64,000 bases of DNA from NCBI RefSeq assembly GCF_018847975.1, contig NZ_CP072597.1, positions 496,001 to 560,000 of the forward strand, in the 5' to 3' direction. Positions 27,570 to 37,738 of this stretch are shown here, in pieces (the first letter of the stretch is position 1; every line of letters starts with the position of its first letter). The stretch comes from Lysobacter sp. K5869 (GTDB lineage Bacteria > Pseudomonadota > Gammaproteobacteria > Xanthomonadales > Xanthomonadaceae). Below the pieces are notes generated by a model. The model was not told the DNA's origin, made no database searches, and saw only the letters and a list, made by a program, of their open reading frames with translations. Made by a program: the position numbers and the translations under genes.

Positions 27570-28478
27570 ATGCCCGGCCGCCGCCTGCCCCCGCTGAGCG
27601 CCCTGCGCGCGTTCGAGGCCGCCGCCCGACTGCGCAGCTTCAAGCGCGCCGCCGAGGAGTTGTCGGTCACCCCGACCGCGGTCAGCCACCAGATCCGCGC
27701 GCTGGAGGAACACGTCGGCGTGCGCCTGTTCGAGCGCCAGACCCGCCGGGTCGCGCTCACCGCCGAGGCCGAGCGCCTGTTCCCGGTGCTGCGCGACGGC
27801 TTCGACGCCTTCGCCGCCGCGATCGAAGCGCTGCGCGCGACGCCGCAGCGCCGCGCGCTGACCTTGTCGGCGCCGCTGTCGTTCACCGCGAAATGGCTGG
27901 TGCCGCGCATGGCCTCGTTCCGTCAGGCCTGCCCCGGCCTGGACCTGCGCCTGCACGCCTCCGACGACCCGGTCGATCTGCGCGCCGGCGTCGCCGACGC
28001 GGCGATCCGCTACGGCCGCGGCCCGTATCCCGACCTCGCCGCCGAGCCGCTGATCGAAAACCGCTTCGCGCCGGTGTGCAGCCCGCGGCTCGCGTTGCGC
28101 CAGCCGCGCGAGTTGCCCGCGCACATGCTGCTGCATTCGGAATGGCGCCATCCCACCGCCGATACGCCGACGTGGCGGCTCTGGCGCGAGCGCGCCGGAC
28201 TGGCCGAACTCGCCGGCCTGGACGTGGACGCCGGCCTGCGCTTCACCGACGAAAGCCACGCCATTCAAGCCGCGATCGCGGGGCATGGCGTGGCGCTGTT
28301 GAGTTTGGCCCTGGTCGCCGACGACTTGGCCAGCGGCGCGCTGGTGCAGCCGTTCGGCCCGATCCTCGACGGCTACCCGCATTGGTTCGTGCGGGCGCCC
28401 GGGCCGGAGAACGCGGAGTTGTCGGCCTTGCGCGCCTGGCTGCGCGTGCAAGCGGTCGGTCTGGAAGTTAGCGAATAG
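27570..28478 (+). CDS. LysR-family regulator (GcvA-like), divergent from azoreductase
   Basis: The 302-residue protein has the LysR helix-turn-helix with the GcvA-subgroup signature LSALRAFEAAARLRSFKRAA and TPTAVSHQIRALEEHVGVRL. The substrate-binding domain that follows contains CSPRLALRQPREL and AIQAAIAGHGVALLS. It probably regulates the divergent azoreductase in response to quinone-like compounds. Its TAG stop lies at the edge of the small repeat that ends the next gene too. Confidence 0.93.
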   Translation: MPGRRLPPLSALRAFEAAARLRSFKRAAEELSVTPTAVSHQIRALEEHVGVRLFERQTRRVALTAEAERLFPVLRDGFDAFAAAIEALRATPQRRALTLSAPLSFTAKWLVPRMASFRQACPGLDLRLHASDDPVDLRAGVADAAIRYGRGPYPDLAAEPLIENRFAPVCSPRLALRQPRELPAHMLLHSEWRHPTADTPTWRLWRERAGLAELAGLDVDAGLRFTDESHAIQAAIAGHGVALLSLALVADDLASGALVQPFGPILDGYPHWFVRAPGPENAELSALRAWLRVQAVGLEVSE

Positions 28479-28553
28479 AAGATAGGAGGCAGCGAAAAGC
28501 AGAGCGTCGATGCCGCGCTTCGCTATCTCCTACCTCCCAACCGCTATCTCCTA
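28476..28553. repeat. CGCTATCTCCTA repeat between convergent genes
   Basis: CGCTATCTCCTA occurs at 28521-28532 and 28542-28553 (21 bp apart). A related inverted copy (TAGGAGGCAGCGAAAAGC) lies near 28490, allowing an imperfect hairpin. The stop codons of both convergent genes fall within this block, so it probably serves as their shared 3' end. Confidence 0.65.
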
Positions 28554-28949
28554 GCCCTTCGCCGCCTGATAGCGATGCTCCTGGGTCGCGCCGCCGTAGC
28601 CATAGGCCGCCGCGCGGGCATCGACGACATGGATGTAGGAAACCTCGTGCACCTCGCCGATCAGCGCCGCGAGTTGTGCGTATGCCTGCTCGATGAAGCG
28701 CGCCTTCTCGTCCTTGGTGTTGGTTTCGTCGGTGATGCTGATGTCGAGGAAAAAGGTGTTCTTGCCGAGCTCTTCGAGGCTCTGGCCGCCGATGAACCAT
28801 TGCGCGCGCTCGATGAAGCGCACTTCGATCGCGATCAGCTCGCGGCGCTTGCCGAGGATGTCGACGGTGAGGTCGGCGACCGCGGCGGTCGCGCGGCGCG
28901 CGAGTTCGTTGTCGGCGGGGCCGGAAATATGCAGGTTCAGGTGCGGCAT
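28551..28949 (-). CDS. Tautomerase-family protein
   Basis: The 132-residue protein begins MPHLNLHISG, which gives the N-terminal catalytic Pro after Met removal, and so fixes the start at 28949. Conserved family features include VEVRFIERAQWFIGG-type strands, TNTKDEKARFIEQAYAQL and SYIHVVDARAAAYGYGG. It probably tautomerises small 2-oxo acids or oximes (4-OT/MIF-like superfamily). It is divergent from a LysR gene across 130 bp and probably controlled by it. Confidence 0.88.
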   Translation of the reverse strand: MPHLNLHISGPADNELARRATAAVADLTVDILGKRRELIAIEVRFIERAQWFIGGQSLEELGKNTFFLDISITDETNTKDEKARFIEQAYAQLAALIGEVHEVSYIHVVDARAAAYGYGGATQEHRYQAAKG

Positions 28950-29079
28950 GACGGCGGTCTCGTGGCGGGCCGGCATGACTCGGCCCCGGGGATGCAGGTA
29001 CACGATAGGCTTGCGGCCGCCATCGGAATAGCGGGAAGATCAGCGCTCATCCATCGGCTATCCCGATAACGGCACTTCC

Positions 29080-29934
29080 ATGCGCAGTCTCGACCTGGAC
29101 CAGCTCCGCGCCTTCGTCGCCGTCGCCGAGGCCGGCAGCATTTCCGCCGGCGCCGGCCGGGTGTTCCGCTCGCAATCGGCGGTCAGCGAGCAGTTGCAGA
29201 AGCTCGAAGCCGCGGCCGGCGCGGCCTTGCTGTCGCGTTCGCGCCAGGGCGTGGGGCTGACCCCGGCCGGGCAGCGACTGATCGGCCATGCGCGGCAGTT
29301 GCTGGCCCTGGGCGAGCTGGCGCTGCACGAGGTGCGCAACGAAGTGCTGCGCACCGATGCGCGGCTGGCGATCAGCGATTACTTCCGCAACGACGAAATC
29401 GCCGGATTGCTCGCGCACCTGGGCCGGCGCTGCCCGCAACTGCGCTTGCAGGTGAGCATCGGCCAGAGCGCGGCGCTGGCGCGCGGCCATGCCGAGGGCG
29501 AATACGACCTGGCCGTGATCCTGCACGCCGGCGGCGCGCGCACCCGCCCGCCGGGACTGGCGTTGCGGCGCGAACCGCTGCATTGGGTCGCCGCGCCCGG
29601 ACTGGATCTGCGCGAGGAAGCGGAACTGCCGCTGGTGCTGCTGCCGCCGGATTGCGGCCTGCACGGCTTGGCGGTGCAACGTCTGCAACGGCACCGCAGC
29701 GCCCATCGCATCGCCCACTTGGCCAGCGGCGTGGCCGGGCTGCAGGCGGCGCTGCGCGCGGGCCTGGGCGTGGGCTGCCTCAACGCCTCGGCGATCGGGC
29801 CAGGGCTGGCGATCGCGCGATCGCCGCGTCTGCCGCCCTTGCCCGATTGCGGCTTCGGCCTGCTGACGCCGCCGGCCGAAGCGCCCGCGGCCTTGCATGA
29901 GGCCGCGTCGATCGTGCGCACGTTCTTCGCCTGA
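29080..29934 (+). CDS. LysR-family regulator, divergent from tautomerase
   Basis: The 284-residue protein has a LysR helix-turn-helix (LDLDQLRAFVAVAEAGSISA, SQSAVSEQLQKLEAAAGAAL) and a substrate domain with LAISDYFRNDEIAGLL and GVAGLQAALRAGLGVGCLN. Its N-terminus resembles the IciA/ArgP-NodD-type subgroup only loosely. It is head-to-head with the tautomerase gene, its most likely target. Confidence 0.92.
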   Translation: MRSLDLDQLRAFVAVAEAGSISAGAGRVFRSQSAVSEQLQKLEAAAGAALLSRSRQGVGLTPAGQRLIGHARQLLALGELALHEVRNEVLRTDARLAISDYFRNDEIAGLLAHLGRRCPQLRLQVSIGQSAALARGHAEGEYDLAVILHAGGARTRPPGLALRREPLHWVAAPGLDLREEAELPLVLLPPDCGLHGLAVQRLQRHRSAHRIAHLASGVAGLQAALRAGLGVGCLNASAIGPGLAIARSPRLPPLPDCGFGLLTPPAEAPAALHEAASIVRTFFA

Positions 29935-30106
29935 CACGTTCTTCGCCAGCGGCCGCGCGGCGGAGAACGAAATATCTCGAAAACCGGCATCCGCCACGCG
30001 CCGATGCGGCGCGCGCGTCCGCCCACCGCGCCGGCGCCCGCCGCACCCTAGGCGTGCGGCGGACCGGCGGCTGCGCGCGGACGGATTCGGACGAATCCGC
30101 CGCGGG

Positions 30107-30322
30107 TCAGAGCAACATCAGTTCGGAACGTTCCTTGGTGCTGTTGTCGACGAAGAACATCTTCTTGCCCTTGTCGGCGCGATCCTCGACCACCTGATAC
30201 AAGCGCAGCGCCTGACGGATCGCCGCGGTCTTGCTGACGCCCTTGCGGGTGCACAGCTCTTCGAGGAACTGCATTTCGCTGCCGGCCAGATTGAGGGTCA
30301 TGCGGCGCCGGGTCTCTTTCAT
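30107..30322 (-). CDS. Small ribbon-helix-helix (CopG-like) protein
   Basis: The 71-residue protein reads MTLNLAGSEMQFLEELCTRK, then GVSKTAAIRQALRLYQVVED. This is the strand-helix-helix layout of CopG/MetJ DNA-binding proteins, with a basic C-terminal extension. A good ribosome-binding site (AAGGTG) precedes ATG 30322. No toxin gene is adjacent, so an antitoxin role is not supported; it may be a stand-alone transcription factor. Confidence 0.8.
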   Translation of the reverse strand: MKETRRRMTLNLAGSEMQFLEELCTRKGVSKTAAIRQALRLYQVVEDRADKGKKMFFVDNSTKERSELMLL

Positions 30323-31204
30323 GGAATCACCTTAGTAGTCGCTCAATGGGGATCGCTTGCGTGCGTCCTCGCGCGTCCGGGTGGCGGCGGGCGGAGGAGC
30401 GGACTCGTTGAAACCGCGGCGGCGGCCGCGAACCGGTCGGGAGTCGTCGCGCACGAGGCGCCACGGCGGGAGCGGCGATGAGCCGGGATCGCGAACTGCG
30501 CTCCCAGCACATCCGAAGTGTTTCGGCGCCACGCTCCCGATGCCTTCAATGCACCTGGCCGTACACATCGCGTGGATTGCTTGATCACTTCGTCTGCTCC
30601 CTGCGGCGGGGACGAGCGCCTGGTAGCGACCGCTCGGCACCTCCGACTTCCGACACCTGTCCCAATCGGAGAAACCCCAAAGGCGAGGACATCCGCGGAT
30701 TTAGCTTGCACGGATTTTTCCGGGGTAGAAAAGCCCGGTCCGAGCCGACGGAGCGAGCAAAATCCCGGCTTTTATCCTCATACGCAGCAGCAATTTCTGG
30801 ATTTCGGCCACTTAATCGCCACGGATGTCGTTAAAAACCCCTCCATCGCATCCAGGTCGCCGCATCAAATTTCAGACTCGTCTGAGCCGTTTTTCGCCAT
30901 CGGCAAGCCCAATCGCATGCCGAACAGGCACATGAAATCCTTACGCACGGACGGTTCGGCGCGTACGGCCGCGCCTGGGAGCGCTGCCGCTGAAGGAAAC
31001 GGCCCAGCGCCCGGATCGATGCGAGTGCCGCGCGGTCGTCGGCGGGCTGGGATCGGGCGCGGTTCGGATGGCCGCTCGCGGACGCGCGGTCGCCGTCCCC
31101 GGGGCCGCTACGGCCGCGCGAAGGACACGCCGCGGGCACGGCGACGCCGGACTCAGGCTGGGATGGCCGCGTGCGGCGGCGGGCGCGAGTCGCCGCGCTC
31201 GGAC
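30323..31204. other. 880-bp gene-poor stretch, AT-richer than its surroundings
   Basis: No reading frame here looks like a real gene. The stretch near 30690-30960 is clearly lower in GC (runs such as GATTTTTCC and GTTAAAAACC). It includes an imperfect inverted pair, AAAAGCCCGG (from 30728) with CCCGGCTTTT (from 30766). It may be the long regulatory leader of the ribbon-helix-helix gene or decayed acquired DNA. Confidence 0.5.
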
Positions 31205-31909
31205 TTACAGCGCGCTGCGCGGCGGCAACGCCCAATCGATCGGTGCCTGCCCCTGCCGCGCGAGGTATTCGTTGGCGGCGGAGAAATGCCCGCAGCCGAT
31301 GAAGCCGCGATGCGCCGACAACGGCGAGGGATGCGGCGCCTTGAGCACGCGATGGCGGCGCGGGTCGATGACCTTGCCCTTGGCCTGCGCGTAGCTGCCC
31401 CACAACAGGAACACCAAGCCTTCGCGCTCGCGGTTGAGCACGTCGACGGCGTGGTCGGTGAAGCCTTCCCAGCCCTTGCCCTGATGCGCGCCGGCGCGGC
31501 CTTCCTCGACGGTCAGCACCGCGTTGAGCAACAGCACGCCCTGATCCGCCCACGGCAACAGGCAGCCGTGATCGGGCCGGGCGATGCCGAGGTCGCGGTG
31601 GATTTCCTTGAAGATGTTGTCCAGCGACGGCGGCACCGCCACACCGGGCTGCACCGAGAAGCACAGACCGTGGGCCTGGCCTTGGCCGTGGTACGGATCC
31701 TGGCCGAGGATCACCACTTTGGTCTTGTCGAACGGCGTCGCGTCGAACGCGGAAAAGATCTGCGGGCCGGGCGGAAAAATCCGCGCGCCGGCGGCCTTGC
31801 GCTCGCGCAGGAAGCGCGACAGCGCCTGCATGTCCTCGCGCGCGAACCAATCGCCGATGCGCGATTTCCAGGACGGATCGAGCTTGATGTCGCGGTCGCC
31901 GTCGCTCAT
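31205..31909 (-). CDS. ung: Uracil-DNA glycosylase
   Basis: The 234-residue family-1 enzyme has the water-activating motif [17 protein letters not shown], the uracil-recognition strand [13 protein letters not shown], and the Leu-intercalation loop [13 protein letters not shown]. It removes uracil from DNA in base excision repair. The start ATG 31909 overlaps the stop of the upstream tandem-receiver gene by 4 nt, so both are expressed from one transcript. Confidence 0.97.
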   Translation of the reverse strand: MSDGDRDIKLDPSWKSRIGDWFAREDMQALSRFLRERKAAGARIFPPGPQIFSAFDATPFDKTKVVILGQDPYHGQGQAHGLCFSVQPGVAVPPSLDNIFKEIHRDLGIARPDHGCLLPWADQGVLLLNAVLTVEEGRAGAHQGKGWEGFTDHAVDVLNREREGLVFLLWGSYAQAKGKVIDPRRHRVLKAPHPSPLSAHRGFIGCGHFSAANEYLARQGQAPIDWALPPRSAL

Positions 31910-32760
31910 GCGCTCACCGTCGCGGTTTCGCCGATGCGCGACAGGCGCAGCTGGAACAAGGTCTTGGTCACCAGCAAGCGCTCTTCGATCGGCTTGAGCA
32001 CCAGATCGTTGGCACCGGCGCGCAGCAGTTCGCTTTGGTTGTCGCGGTTGGCGTCGCCGGTCATCACGAGCACCGGCAGACGCCGCTTGCCGTAAGCGAA
32101 GTCGTTGCGCAGCCGCGCGAGCAAATCTTTGCCGCCGAGCTCGCCCTTCAGATACACGTCGGTCAGCACCAGATCGGCGCCGGCGTCGCCGCCGTCGCGG
32201 CCGCTGGCGCGGTGCGCTTCCAAGTGTTCGAGCGCTTCTTCCACGCCGATGAAATGCAGCACCTGCAGCGCGTGGCGTTCGAGCATGCGCTTGGTCGCCA
32301 CCGCCACCACGCGGCTGTCCTCGACGTAGAGCACGCGCGCACCGGGGATCGGCTGCGGCTGCACGTAGCCGCGGATGAATTCGGCCAAGGCGGTCTGGCC
32401 GAGCGATTTGTCGAAATAGTCGGTGACGTCTTCGGTGAAGCGGCGCGCTTCCAGATGCGCCTGGGCGTCGCCGGAGACCACGATCACCGGCACGTAGGCT
32501 TGGCCGGCGGCTTCGCGCACCGCGCGCGCCAGGGCGATGCCGTCGCCGTCGGGCAACACCAGCGACGTGGTGACCAGATCGACTTCGCCGTGATCGAGCG
32601 CGAGCTTGGCCTCGATGATGTTGCCGCACTGGACGACGCGCGCGTTCGGCAGCTCGCGCGCGAGCACGTCGGCGATGAGCTTGCGGACCAGCTTGGAGCC
32701 GTCCACCACCATCACCCGCGGCGCGGCGTTGTCGAAATGTCGCAGGTTCTGGCTTTGCAT
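31906..32760 (-). CDS. Tandem-receiver response regulator with degenerate first domain
   Basis: The 284-residue protein has two receiver domains and no output domain. In the first (about 15-125) the phospho-acceptor Asp is replaced by Ser ([14 protein letters not shown]) and one acid-pocket Asp by Gly (VVDGS), while the Lys (YFDKS) remains. The second (about 140-275) is intact ([23 protein letters not shown]). It thus pairs a pseudo-receiver with a working receiver, presumably acting through protein contacts. It is the first gene of an operon with ung. Confidence 0.88.
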   Translation of the reverse strand: MQSQNLRHFDNAAPRVMVVDGSKLVRKLIADVLARELPNARVVQCGNIIEAKLALDHGEVDLVTTSLVLPDGDGIALARAVREAAGQAYVPVIVVSGDAQAHLEARRFTEDVTDYFDKSLGQTALAEFIRGYVQPQPIPGARVLYVEDSRVVAVATKRMLERHALQVLHFIGVEEALEHLEAHRASGRDGGDAGADLVLTDVYLKGELGGKDLLARLRNDFAYGKRRLPVLVMTGDANRDNQSELLRAGANDLVLKPIEERLLVTKTLFQLRLSRIGETATVSA

Positions 32761-32932
32761 ACGGGGCCTTGGCGTCGGCGAACGCGCCGGCGGCGGCCGG
32801 GGCGGCTGCGGCGGTGGGCGACGCGGGTCGTGCGGGGGAGCTCCGATTCTAGGCGCAAGCGGGGTCGGATTCCGAGTCTTGCGCGGCACGAATGCGGATT
32901 GGCGGCGATTCCGATGCCGCGGCGCCTGCCTG

Positions 32933-33018
32933 TGTAGGAGCGGCGTAAGCCGCGACCGGCGAAACCGCGCTTGCGGCGCGACCGGCGCCCCGCGGGTCGC
33001 GGCTTACGCCGCTCCTAC
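32933..33018. repeat. REP inverted pair
   Basis: TGTAGGAGCGGCGTAAGCCG at 32933 is mirrored by GGCTTACGCCGCTCCTAC ending at 33018. It sits upstream of the tandem-receiver start and downstream of ftsX. Confidence 0.9.
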
Positions 33019-33038
33019 GGGGAGATTCCGGGCTCGGT

Positions 33039-34052
33039 TCAGGCTTGCCCGCCGCGGGTCTGGCGCAGGTAGTGCCCGGTCACCACCCCGGCGCCGAGCC
33101 AACCCAACGCGGCGGCGCCGGCCAGGATGCCCAGCGCCTGCAGCGGGTCGAAGCCCTGCAGGGCGAAGCGGCTGCCGTAGCTTTGCGCCAGCGCGCCCAG
33201 CGGTTCGCGCAGGCTGTGGTCGGCCGCGGTCAGCAGCGCCAGCGCGACCGCGCCGGCGGCCAGCCCGTAGCAGGCGCCCAGGTACAGGAACGGCCGGCGG
33301 ATGAAGCCGTCGGTGGCGCCGAGCTGCTGCAGCACGGCGATTTCCTCGCGCCGCGACTGGATGTCCAGGCGCACGGTGTTGCCGACCACGAGCAGCGCGC
33401 CGAGGCCGAGCATCGCCGCCAGCACCCAGGCCAGCCGAGTGCCGAAGCGCAGCCAGCCGTCCAGGCGCTGGCGCCAGCCGGCGTCGTGCTGGACCACGTC
33501 GGCCTCGCCGAGTTGCTCCAGCGATTGCGCCAAGGCCAGTTCGTCGCCCTTGGGCGTCACCACCAGCAGGCTCGGCAGCGGATTGGTTTCCACCGCGGTC
33601 AGCGCTTCGGCCAGGCCGCTCTTTTCGCGCAGTTCGGCCAAGCCTTGCTCGGGCGTGCGCAGGTCCACGCCGCCGACCTCGGGCCGCGCGCGCAGTTCGT
33701 CGGCCAGCGCGCGGGCGCGTTCGAGCTTGATGTCGGGCTTGAGGAACACGCTGATCTGGCGCGAGCGCTGCACGTCGCCGGCGAAGCGCTCGATGTTGCT
33801 CAGCGCCGCCCACAGGCCCAGCGGCAGCGCCAACGCCACCGCCATCACGCCGATGGTCAGCAGCGCCGCCCACGGCTTGCGCAGCAGGCGGCCGACGCTG
33901 GCGACCAGACTGTAGAGATGATGGTCCAGCCACATGCCCAGGCGCGATTGCGAGGACGCGCCGACGGCGGGCTCCGCGCGTTCGGCGCGCAATTCGGTCG
34001 GGCGGCTCGCGCCGGCGCGGCTGTCGTCGTCGCGAATGTCCTGCGCGCTCAT
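33039..34052 (-). CDS. ftsX: Cell-division ABC transporter permease FtsX
   Basis: The 337-residue protein has a cytoplasmic N-terminal extension, a first membrane helix (WAALLTIGVMAVALALPLGL), a periplasmic loop (about 95-200, including ISVFLKPDIKLERARALADE), and three C-terminal helices typical of FtsX. It works with FtsE to activate cell-wall hydrolases at the septum. The start overlaps ftsE's end by 4 nt (ATGA). Confidence 0.96.
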   Translation of the reverse strand: MSAQDIRDDDSRAGASRPTELRAERAEPAVGASSQSRLGMWLDHHLYSLVASVGRLLRKPWAALLTIGVMAVALALPLGLWAALSNIERFAGDVQRSRQISVFLKPDIKLERARALADELRARPEVGGVDLRTPEQGLAELREKSGLAEALTAVETNPLPSLLVVTPKGDELALAQSLEQLGEADVVQHDAGWRQRLDGWLRFGTRLAWVLAAMLGLGALLVVGNTVRLDIQSRREEIAVLQQLGATDGFIRRPFLYLGACYGLAAGAVALALLTAADHSLREPLGALAQSYGSRFALQGFDPLQALGILAGAAALGWLGAGVVTGHYLRQTRGGQA

Positions 34053-34735
34053 TCGGCCAGATCCTCCGGAGCGATGTCGTCGACCAGACGGCCGTGGTTG
34101 AGCACCAGCACGCGCTTCTTCATGCGTTTGACCAGGGCCAGATCGTGGCTGGCGACCAGCACGCTGGTGCCGCGCTCGGGCAAGGATTGGAACAGGGCCA
34201 TGATTTCGGCCGACAAGGTCGGATCGAGATTGCCGGTGGGCTCGTCGGCGACCAGCAAACGCGGCTCGCCGATGATCGCGCGGGCGATGCCGACGCGCTG
34301 CTGTTCGCCGGCCGACAGTTCGCCCGGCAACGCGCTGGCGCGTGCGCCCAGGCCGACTTTCTCCAGCGCGGCGCGCACGCGCCGGCCGATGTCGTTGCGG
34401 CGCAGGCCGCGCAGCAGCAGCGGCAAGGCGACGTTGTCGGCGACGCTGCGGTCGGCGAGCAGGCGGTGGTCCTGGAACACAACGCCTACCTCGCGCCGGT
34501 GCAGGGCGATGCGGCGGCCGCTGACCTTGTGCAGGTTCTTTTCGCCGAACACCACCGCGCCGCGGCTGGGCCGCTCGCTGAGATGGATGAGTTTGAGCAG
34601 GGTGCTCTTGCCGGCGCCGGAATGGCCGGTGACGAAGAGCATCTCGCCTTGAGCCACCTCGAAGCTGACTTCGCTGAGTGCCTCGTGGCCGCTGCTGTAG
34701 CGTTTGCTGACGTTGTCGAAGCGCAGGACGGTCAT
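34049..34735 (-). CDS. ftsE: Cell-division ATP-binding protein FtsE
   Basis: The 228-residue ABC ATPase has Walker A GHSGAGKSTLLKL, signature LSAGEQQRVGIARA and Walker B LLVADEPTGNLDP. ATG 34735 (MTVLRFDNVSKRY) was chosen over an upstream in-frame Met at 34774 because it gives the usual FtsE length and N-terminus. It is translationally coupled to ftsX. Confidence 0.96.
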   Translation of the reverse strand: MTVLRFDNVSKRYSSGHEALSEVSFEVAQGEMLFVTGHSGAGKSTLLKLIHLSERPSRGAVVFGEKNLHKVSGRRIALHRREVGVVFQDHRLLADRSVADNVALPLLLRGLRRNDIGRRVRAALEKVGLGARASALPGELSAGEQQRVGIARAIIGEPRLLVADEPTGNLDPTLSAEIMALFQSLPERGTSVLVASHDLALVKRMKKRVLVLNHGRLVDDIAPEDLAE

Positions 34736-34986
34736 GGCGGAAGTATCGCAGAGCGAATCGCCGGAAATCATCACGTTTCGGCTCGCGGGTTTGGCCTATG
34801 TTCGCGCTGCGGCCCGCGCCGCCCTCCACAGACCGGTCCGTCCGCCGCGCGCGGACACTCCAAGGCCGGCGTCATGCGCGGCCGCCGGCGCCCCGCGCCG
34901 CGTGGGTTTTCGTCCGACATCCGCAGCGAAACCTCCCGGCCCGCACGGGCGGGATGTCCTTTCACGCATCCATGGAGTCGGACCTC

Positions 34987-35424
34987 ATGCACACGTTCAA
35001 GCTTTCGCTCGCCTGCGCGCTGCTCGCCGCCGCCGCGTCGGCCGCTCCGGCCGCGCGCGCCGAATCGCACGATCCGCCGATCAACATCGCCACCCTGGCC
35101 TGCCCGGCTGGGTCCACCGGCTACGGCAACGCGCGTTTCCAGGTGTTTCCCTCGTTCGGCAGCGCGCCGCCGAACTGGCGCCTGACGATCTGGTGCAGCG
35201 CCGGCGGCACCGGCCGCCGCGGCCATTTCGAGCCCGGCACCACCGGTGTGTTCACCACCTGGCCGTACGCCGGCGGCGCGTTCGGCATCGGCTGGCCGGC
35301 GTCGGCGAGTTACGGCAACCAATATCAGTCGCTGGACATCGACAGCGACGGCGATCTGGACGTGTTCCAGCTGGTGGAGACTTCGGCCAATACGTGGTCG
35401 GTGTTTTTGAGCCGGACGCAGTGA
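34987..35424 (+). CDS. Small secreted protein, unknown function
   Basis: The 145-residue protein has a clear signal peptide (MHTFKLSLACALLAAAASAA, cleavage near ARAES). The mature part is rich in Gly, Trp and aromatic residues (NWRLTIWCSAGGTGRRGHF, YGNQYQSLDIDSDGDLDVFQ) and two Cys that could form a disulfide. The DSDGDLD segment resembles a Ca2+-binding loop as in FG-GAP repeats. No family was recognised. ATG 34987 gives the best signal peptide; ATG 34972 is possible. Confidence 0.7.
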   Translation: MHTFKLSLACALLAAAASAAPAARAESHDPPINIATLACPAGSTGYGNARFQVFPSFGSAPPNWRLTIWCSAGGTGRRGHFEPGTTGVFTTWPYAGGAFGIGWPASASYGNQYQSLDIDSDGDLDVFQLVETSANTWSVFLSRTQ

Positions 35425-35580
35425 GCGACTGAGCGCTCGCGGCACGCCTTCGGGCCCGGTGCGCCCCGGCGCGAATCCACTCGCGCCGCGGCGCCCGGAG
35501 CGAGTCGGAACGCGGGTATTCCGCCGCGCCGGGAGACGAAGCGTCGGACCTCAAGGCGTTCTCACGGCCCGCCTAAACGC

Positions 35581-35635
35581 GAAGCCCCTCGCACGAAAGC
35601 CCGCGAACCGGCGGCGCCTTCGTGCGAGGGGCTTC
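35581..35635 (-). terminator. 17-bp perfect inverted repeat downstream of rhlB
   Basis: GAAGCCCCTCGCACGAA (35581-35597) pairs perfectly with TTCGTGCGAGGGGCTTC (35619-35635) around a 21-nt loop. It sits between the convergent secreted-protein and rhlB genes and could act in both directions. Confidence 0.7.
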
Positions 35636-35702
35636 GATGCGTTTCGTCCCGGTCGCCCGGAACCCGCGGCGAAGCGGCCTGCGCCGCTTCGCCCGGCCGA
35701 TC

Positions 35703-37496
35703 TCAGTGCTGAGTGCGCGGCGGGCGCGCCACCAGCGACTTCAGCTTGCGGCCGATGCGGCTCAGCAGCGAAGGCTGGCCCTGCGGCTGCGCCGGCTGCG
35801 CGGCGGCGACGGCCGGCTTGGCCGGCACCGCCTTGGGCGCCGCCGGGGTCGCCGGCTGCGCGGCCTGGGCCGGATTGGCCGCGCCCTCGGCGCCGTCGAT
35901 GCGGCGACCGCCGCGACGGCGACGGCGCTTGCGCGGCGCGCGCTCGCCCTCGGCCGCCGGGCTCGCGCCCGGGTGCGCGGCGTCGTGCGGTGCGGCGCCA
36001 GCCTGCGCAGCCGCGGCGCCCTCGGCGCGCGGCTTGCGCGGCGGACGCGGCGCGCCGGCTTCGGCGCTCGCGCCGGCGGCGGAACCGTCCTCGCTGCGCG
36101 GCTTGCGCGGCGCGCCGTCGCGACGGCCGTCGCCGCGGCCACCTTCGCGACCGCCGCTGCGGCCGCCGGGGCCGCCACGGCCGCGACCGCTGCCGCCACC
36201 GCCGCGACGCTGCTCGTCGGCCGCGCGCTGCTCGCGCGCTTCCTTGAAGATCGCGCCGATGCTCTCGCTTTCTTCCTCGCCTTCCTCGACCGGCGGCAAC
36301 TCGCGCTGCGGACGCGGCAGCGCCACCAGCAGTTCGGCGTCGACCGGCGCGGTCGGCAGCTTCTGCTCGATGTAGGCCTCGATGTCCGGCAGGCTCATCG
36401 CGTAGCGCTCGCAGGCGAAGCTGATCGCGTCGCCCTCGGCGCCCAGGCGCGCGGTGCGGCCGATGCGGTGGACGTAGTCCTCCGCGTCGAACGGCAGGTC
36501 GTAGTTGTAGACGTGGCTGACGCCGTCGATGTGCAGGCCGCGCGCGGCCACGTCGGTGGCGACCAGGATTTCCAACTGGCCCTTCTGGAACTTGTTGAGC
36601 AGCGACTCGCGCTTCTTCTGCGGCACGTCGCCGGACAGCACGCCGACCCGGTAGCCGCCGCGCTCCAGCGCCCGCGCCACGCGTTCGACGAAGGCCTTGG
36701 TGTTGACGAACACCATCGTGCGCGCGCCCTCGCTGCGCGACAGCAGGCCCAGCAGCAGCGGGATCTTCTCGTCGTCGGCCGGGAAGTAGACCTTCTGCCG
36801 GACCTTGGCCGCGGTGATGAACTCGGTCTCAACCACGACCTTCTCGGGCTCGTTCATGTGCTCGTAGGCGAGCTCCAGCACGCGGTGGCTGAGCGTGGCC
36901 GAGAACAGCAAGGTCTGGCGCTCGGTGCGGATCGGCATGCGCCGCAGCAGGAAGCGGATGTCCTTGATGAAGCCCAGGTCGAACATGCGGTCGGCTTCGT
37001 CGAGCACGCACACTTCGCAGGCGTGCAGCGAGACCACCTTGTGCTGCTTGACGTAGTCGATCAGCCGGCCCGGGGTGGCGATGATGACGTCGGCGCCCTT
37101 CTGCAGCAGCTCGCGCTGCTTGTCGTAATCCACGCCGCCGTAGACCAGGGCGAACTTCAGGCCCAGCTCGGAGCCGAACTTGACCGCGTCCTTATGGATC
37201 TGGATCGCCAGCTCGCGGGTCGGCGCCAGGATCAGGGCGCGCGGGTCTTCGGGCTTGCGCTCGGCCAGGGCCGGGCGGGTCAGCAATCGGTTGATGACCG
37301 CGACCAGGAAGGCCAGGGTTTTGCCGGTGCCGGTCTGGGCCTGGCCGGCGACGTCGCGGCCGGTCAGGGCGATCGGCAGGGTCAGCGCCTGAATCGGGGT
37401 GCAGCGGGAGAACCCGGCCGCTTCCAGACCCGCGAGCAAGCTCGGATGCAGGTCGAAGGAGGAGAACGTGATATCGGTTAAAGGCTTGTCGCTCAT
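35703..37496 (-). CDS. rhlB: DEAD-box RNA helicase RhlB
   Basis: The 597-residue helicase has all core motifs in order: Q motif ([22 protein letters not shown]), [39 protein letters not shown] and HRIGRTAR. After residue 390 comes a 200-residue low-complexity tail rich in Arg, Gly, Pro and Ala that probably binds RNA. It unwinds structured RNA, typically within the RNase E degradosome. It is divergent from trxA. Confidence 0.95.
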   Translation of the reverse strand: MSDKPLTDITFSSFDLHPSLLAGLEAAGFSRCTPIQALTLPIALTGRDVAGQAQTGTGKTLAFLVAVINRLLTRPALAERKPEDPRALILAPTRELAIQIHKDAVKFGSELGLKFALVYGGVDYDKQRELLQKGADVIIATPGRLIDYVKQHKVVSLHACEVCVLDEADRMFDLGFIKDIRFLLRRMPIRTERQTLLFSATLSHRVLELAYEHMNEPEKVVVETEFITAAKVRQKVYFPADDEKIPLLLGLLSRSEGARTMVFVNTKAFVERVARALERGGYRVGVLSGDVPQKKRESLLNKFQKGQLEILVATDVAARGLHIDGVSHVYNYDLPFDAEDYVHRIGRTARLGAEGDAISFACERYAMSLPDIEAYIEQKLPTAPVDAELLVALPRPQRELPPVEEGEEESESIGAIFKEAREQRAADEQRRGGGGSGRGRGGPGGRSGGREGGRGDGRRDGAPRKPRSEDGSAAGASAEAGAPRPPRKPRAEGAAAAQAGAAPHDAAHPGASPAAEGERAPRKRRRRRGGRRIDGAEGAANPAQAAQPATPAAPKAVPAKPAVAAAQPAQPQGQPSLLSRIGRKLKSLVARPPRTQH

Positions 37497-37738
37497 GCGT
37501 TTCCGGAATCCGCGCCGGTTCGGCGCCGTAGGGTGTCGCTTGCGTGGGTGGCGTCGGCGAAGCAGACTGCCGGGGCCGAGCCGGCCCCCGTTTTATGTGC
37601 GGGACAACCGGTTCGAAGGGGCCGTGGCGCGACGCGATACGCTGTGTCCCAGCCCTGTCAAAGGCCTTGAAGGCGCCACGAAACGCCCCAGTTTAGCGTA
37701 AGCCCCCGCCCGGCATGGCCCGCCCGGGCATTCCGTTC

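Noticed and set aside
30107-30322. A toxin-antitoxin pair based on the ribbon-helix-helix gene
   Set aside because: No toxin-sized or toxin-like frame lies beside it on either side.
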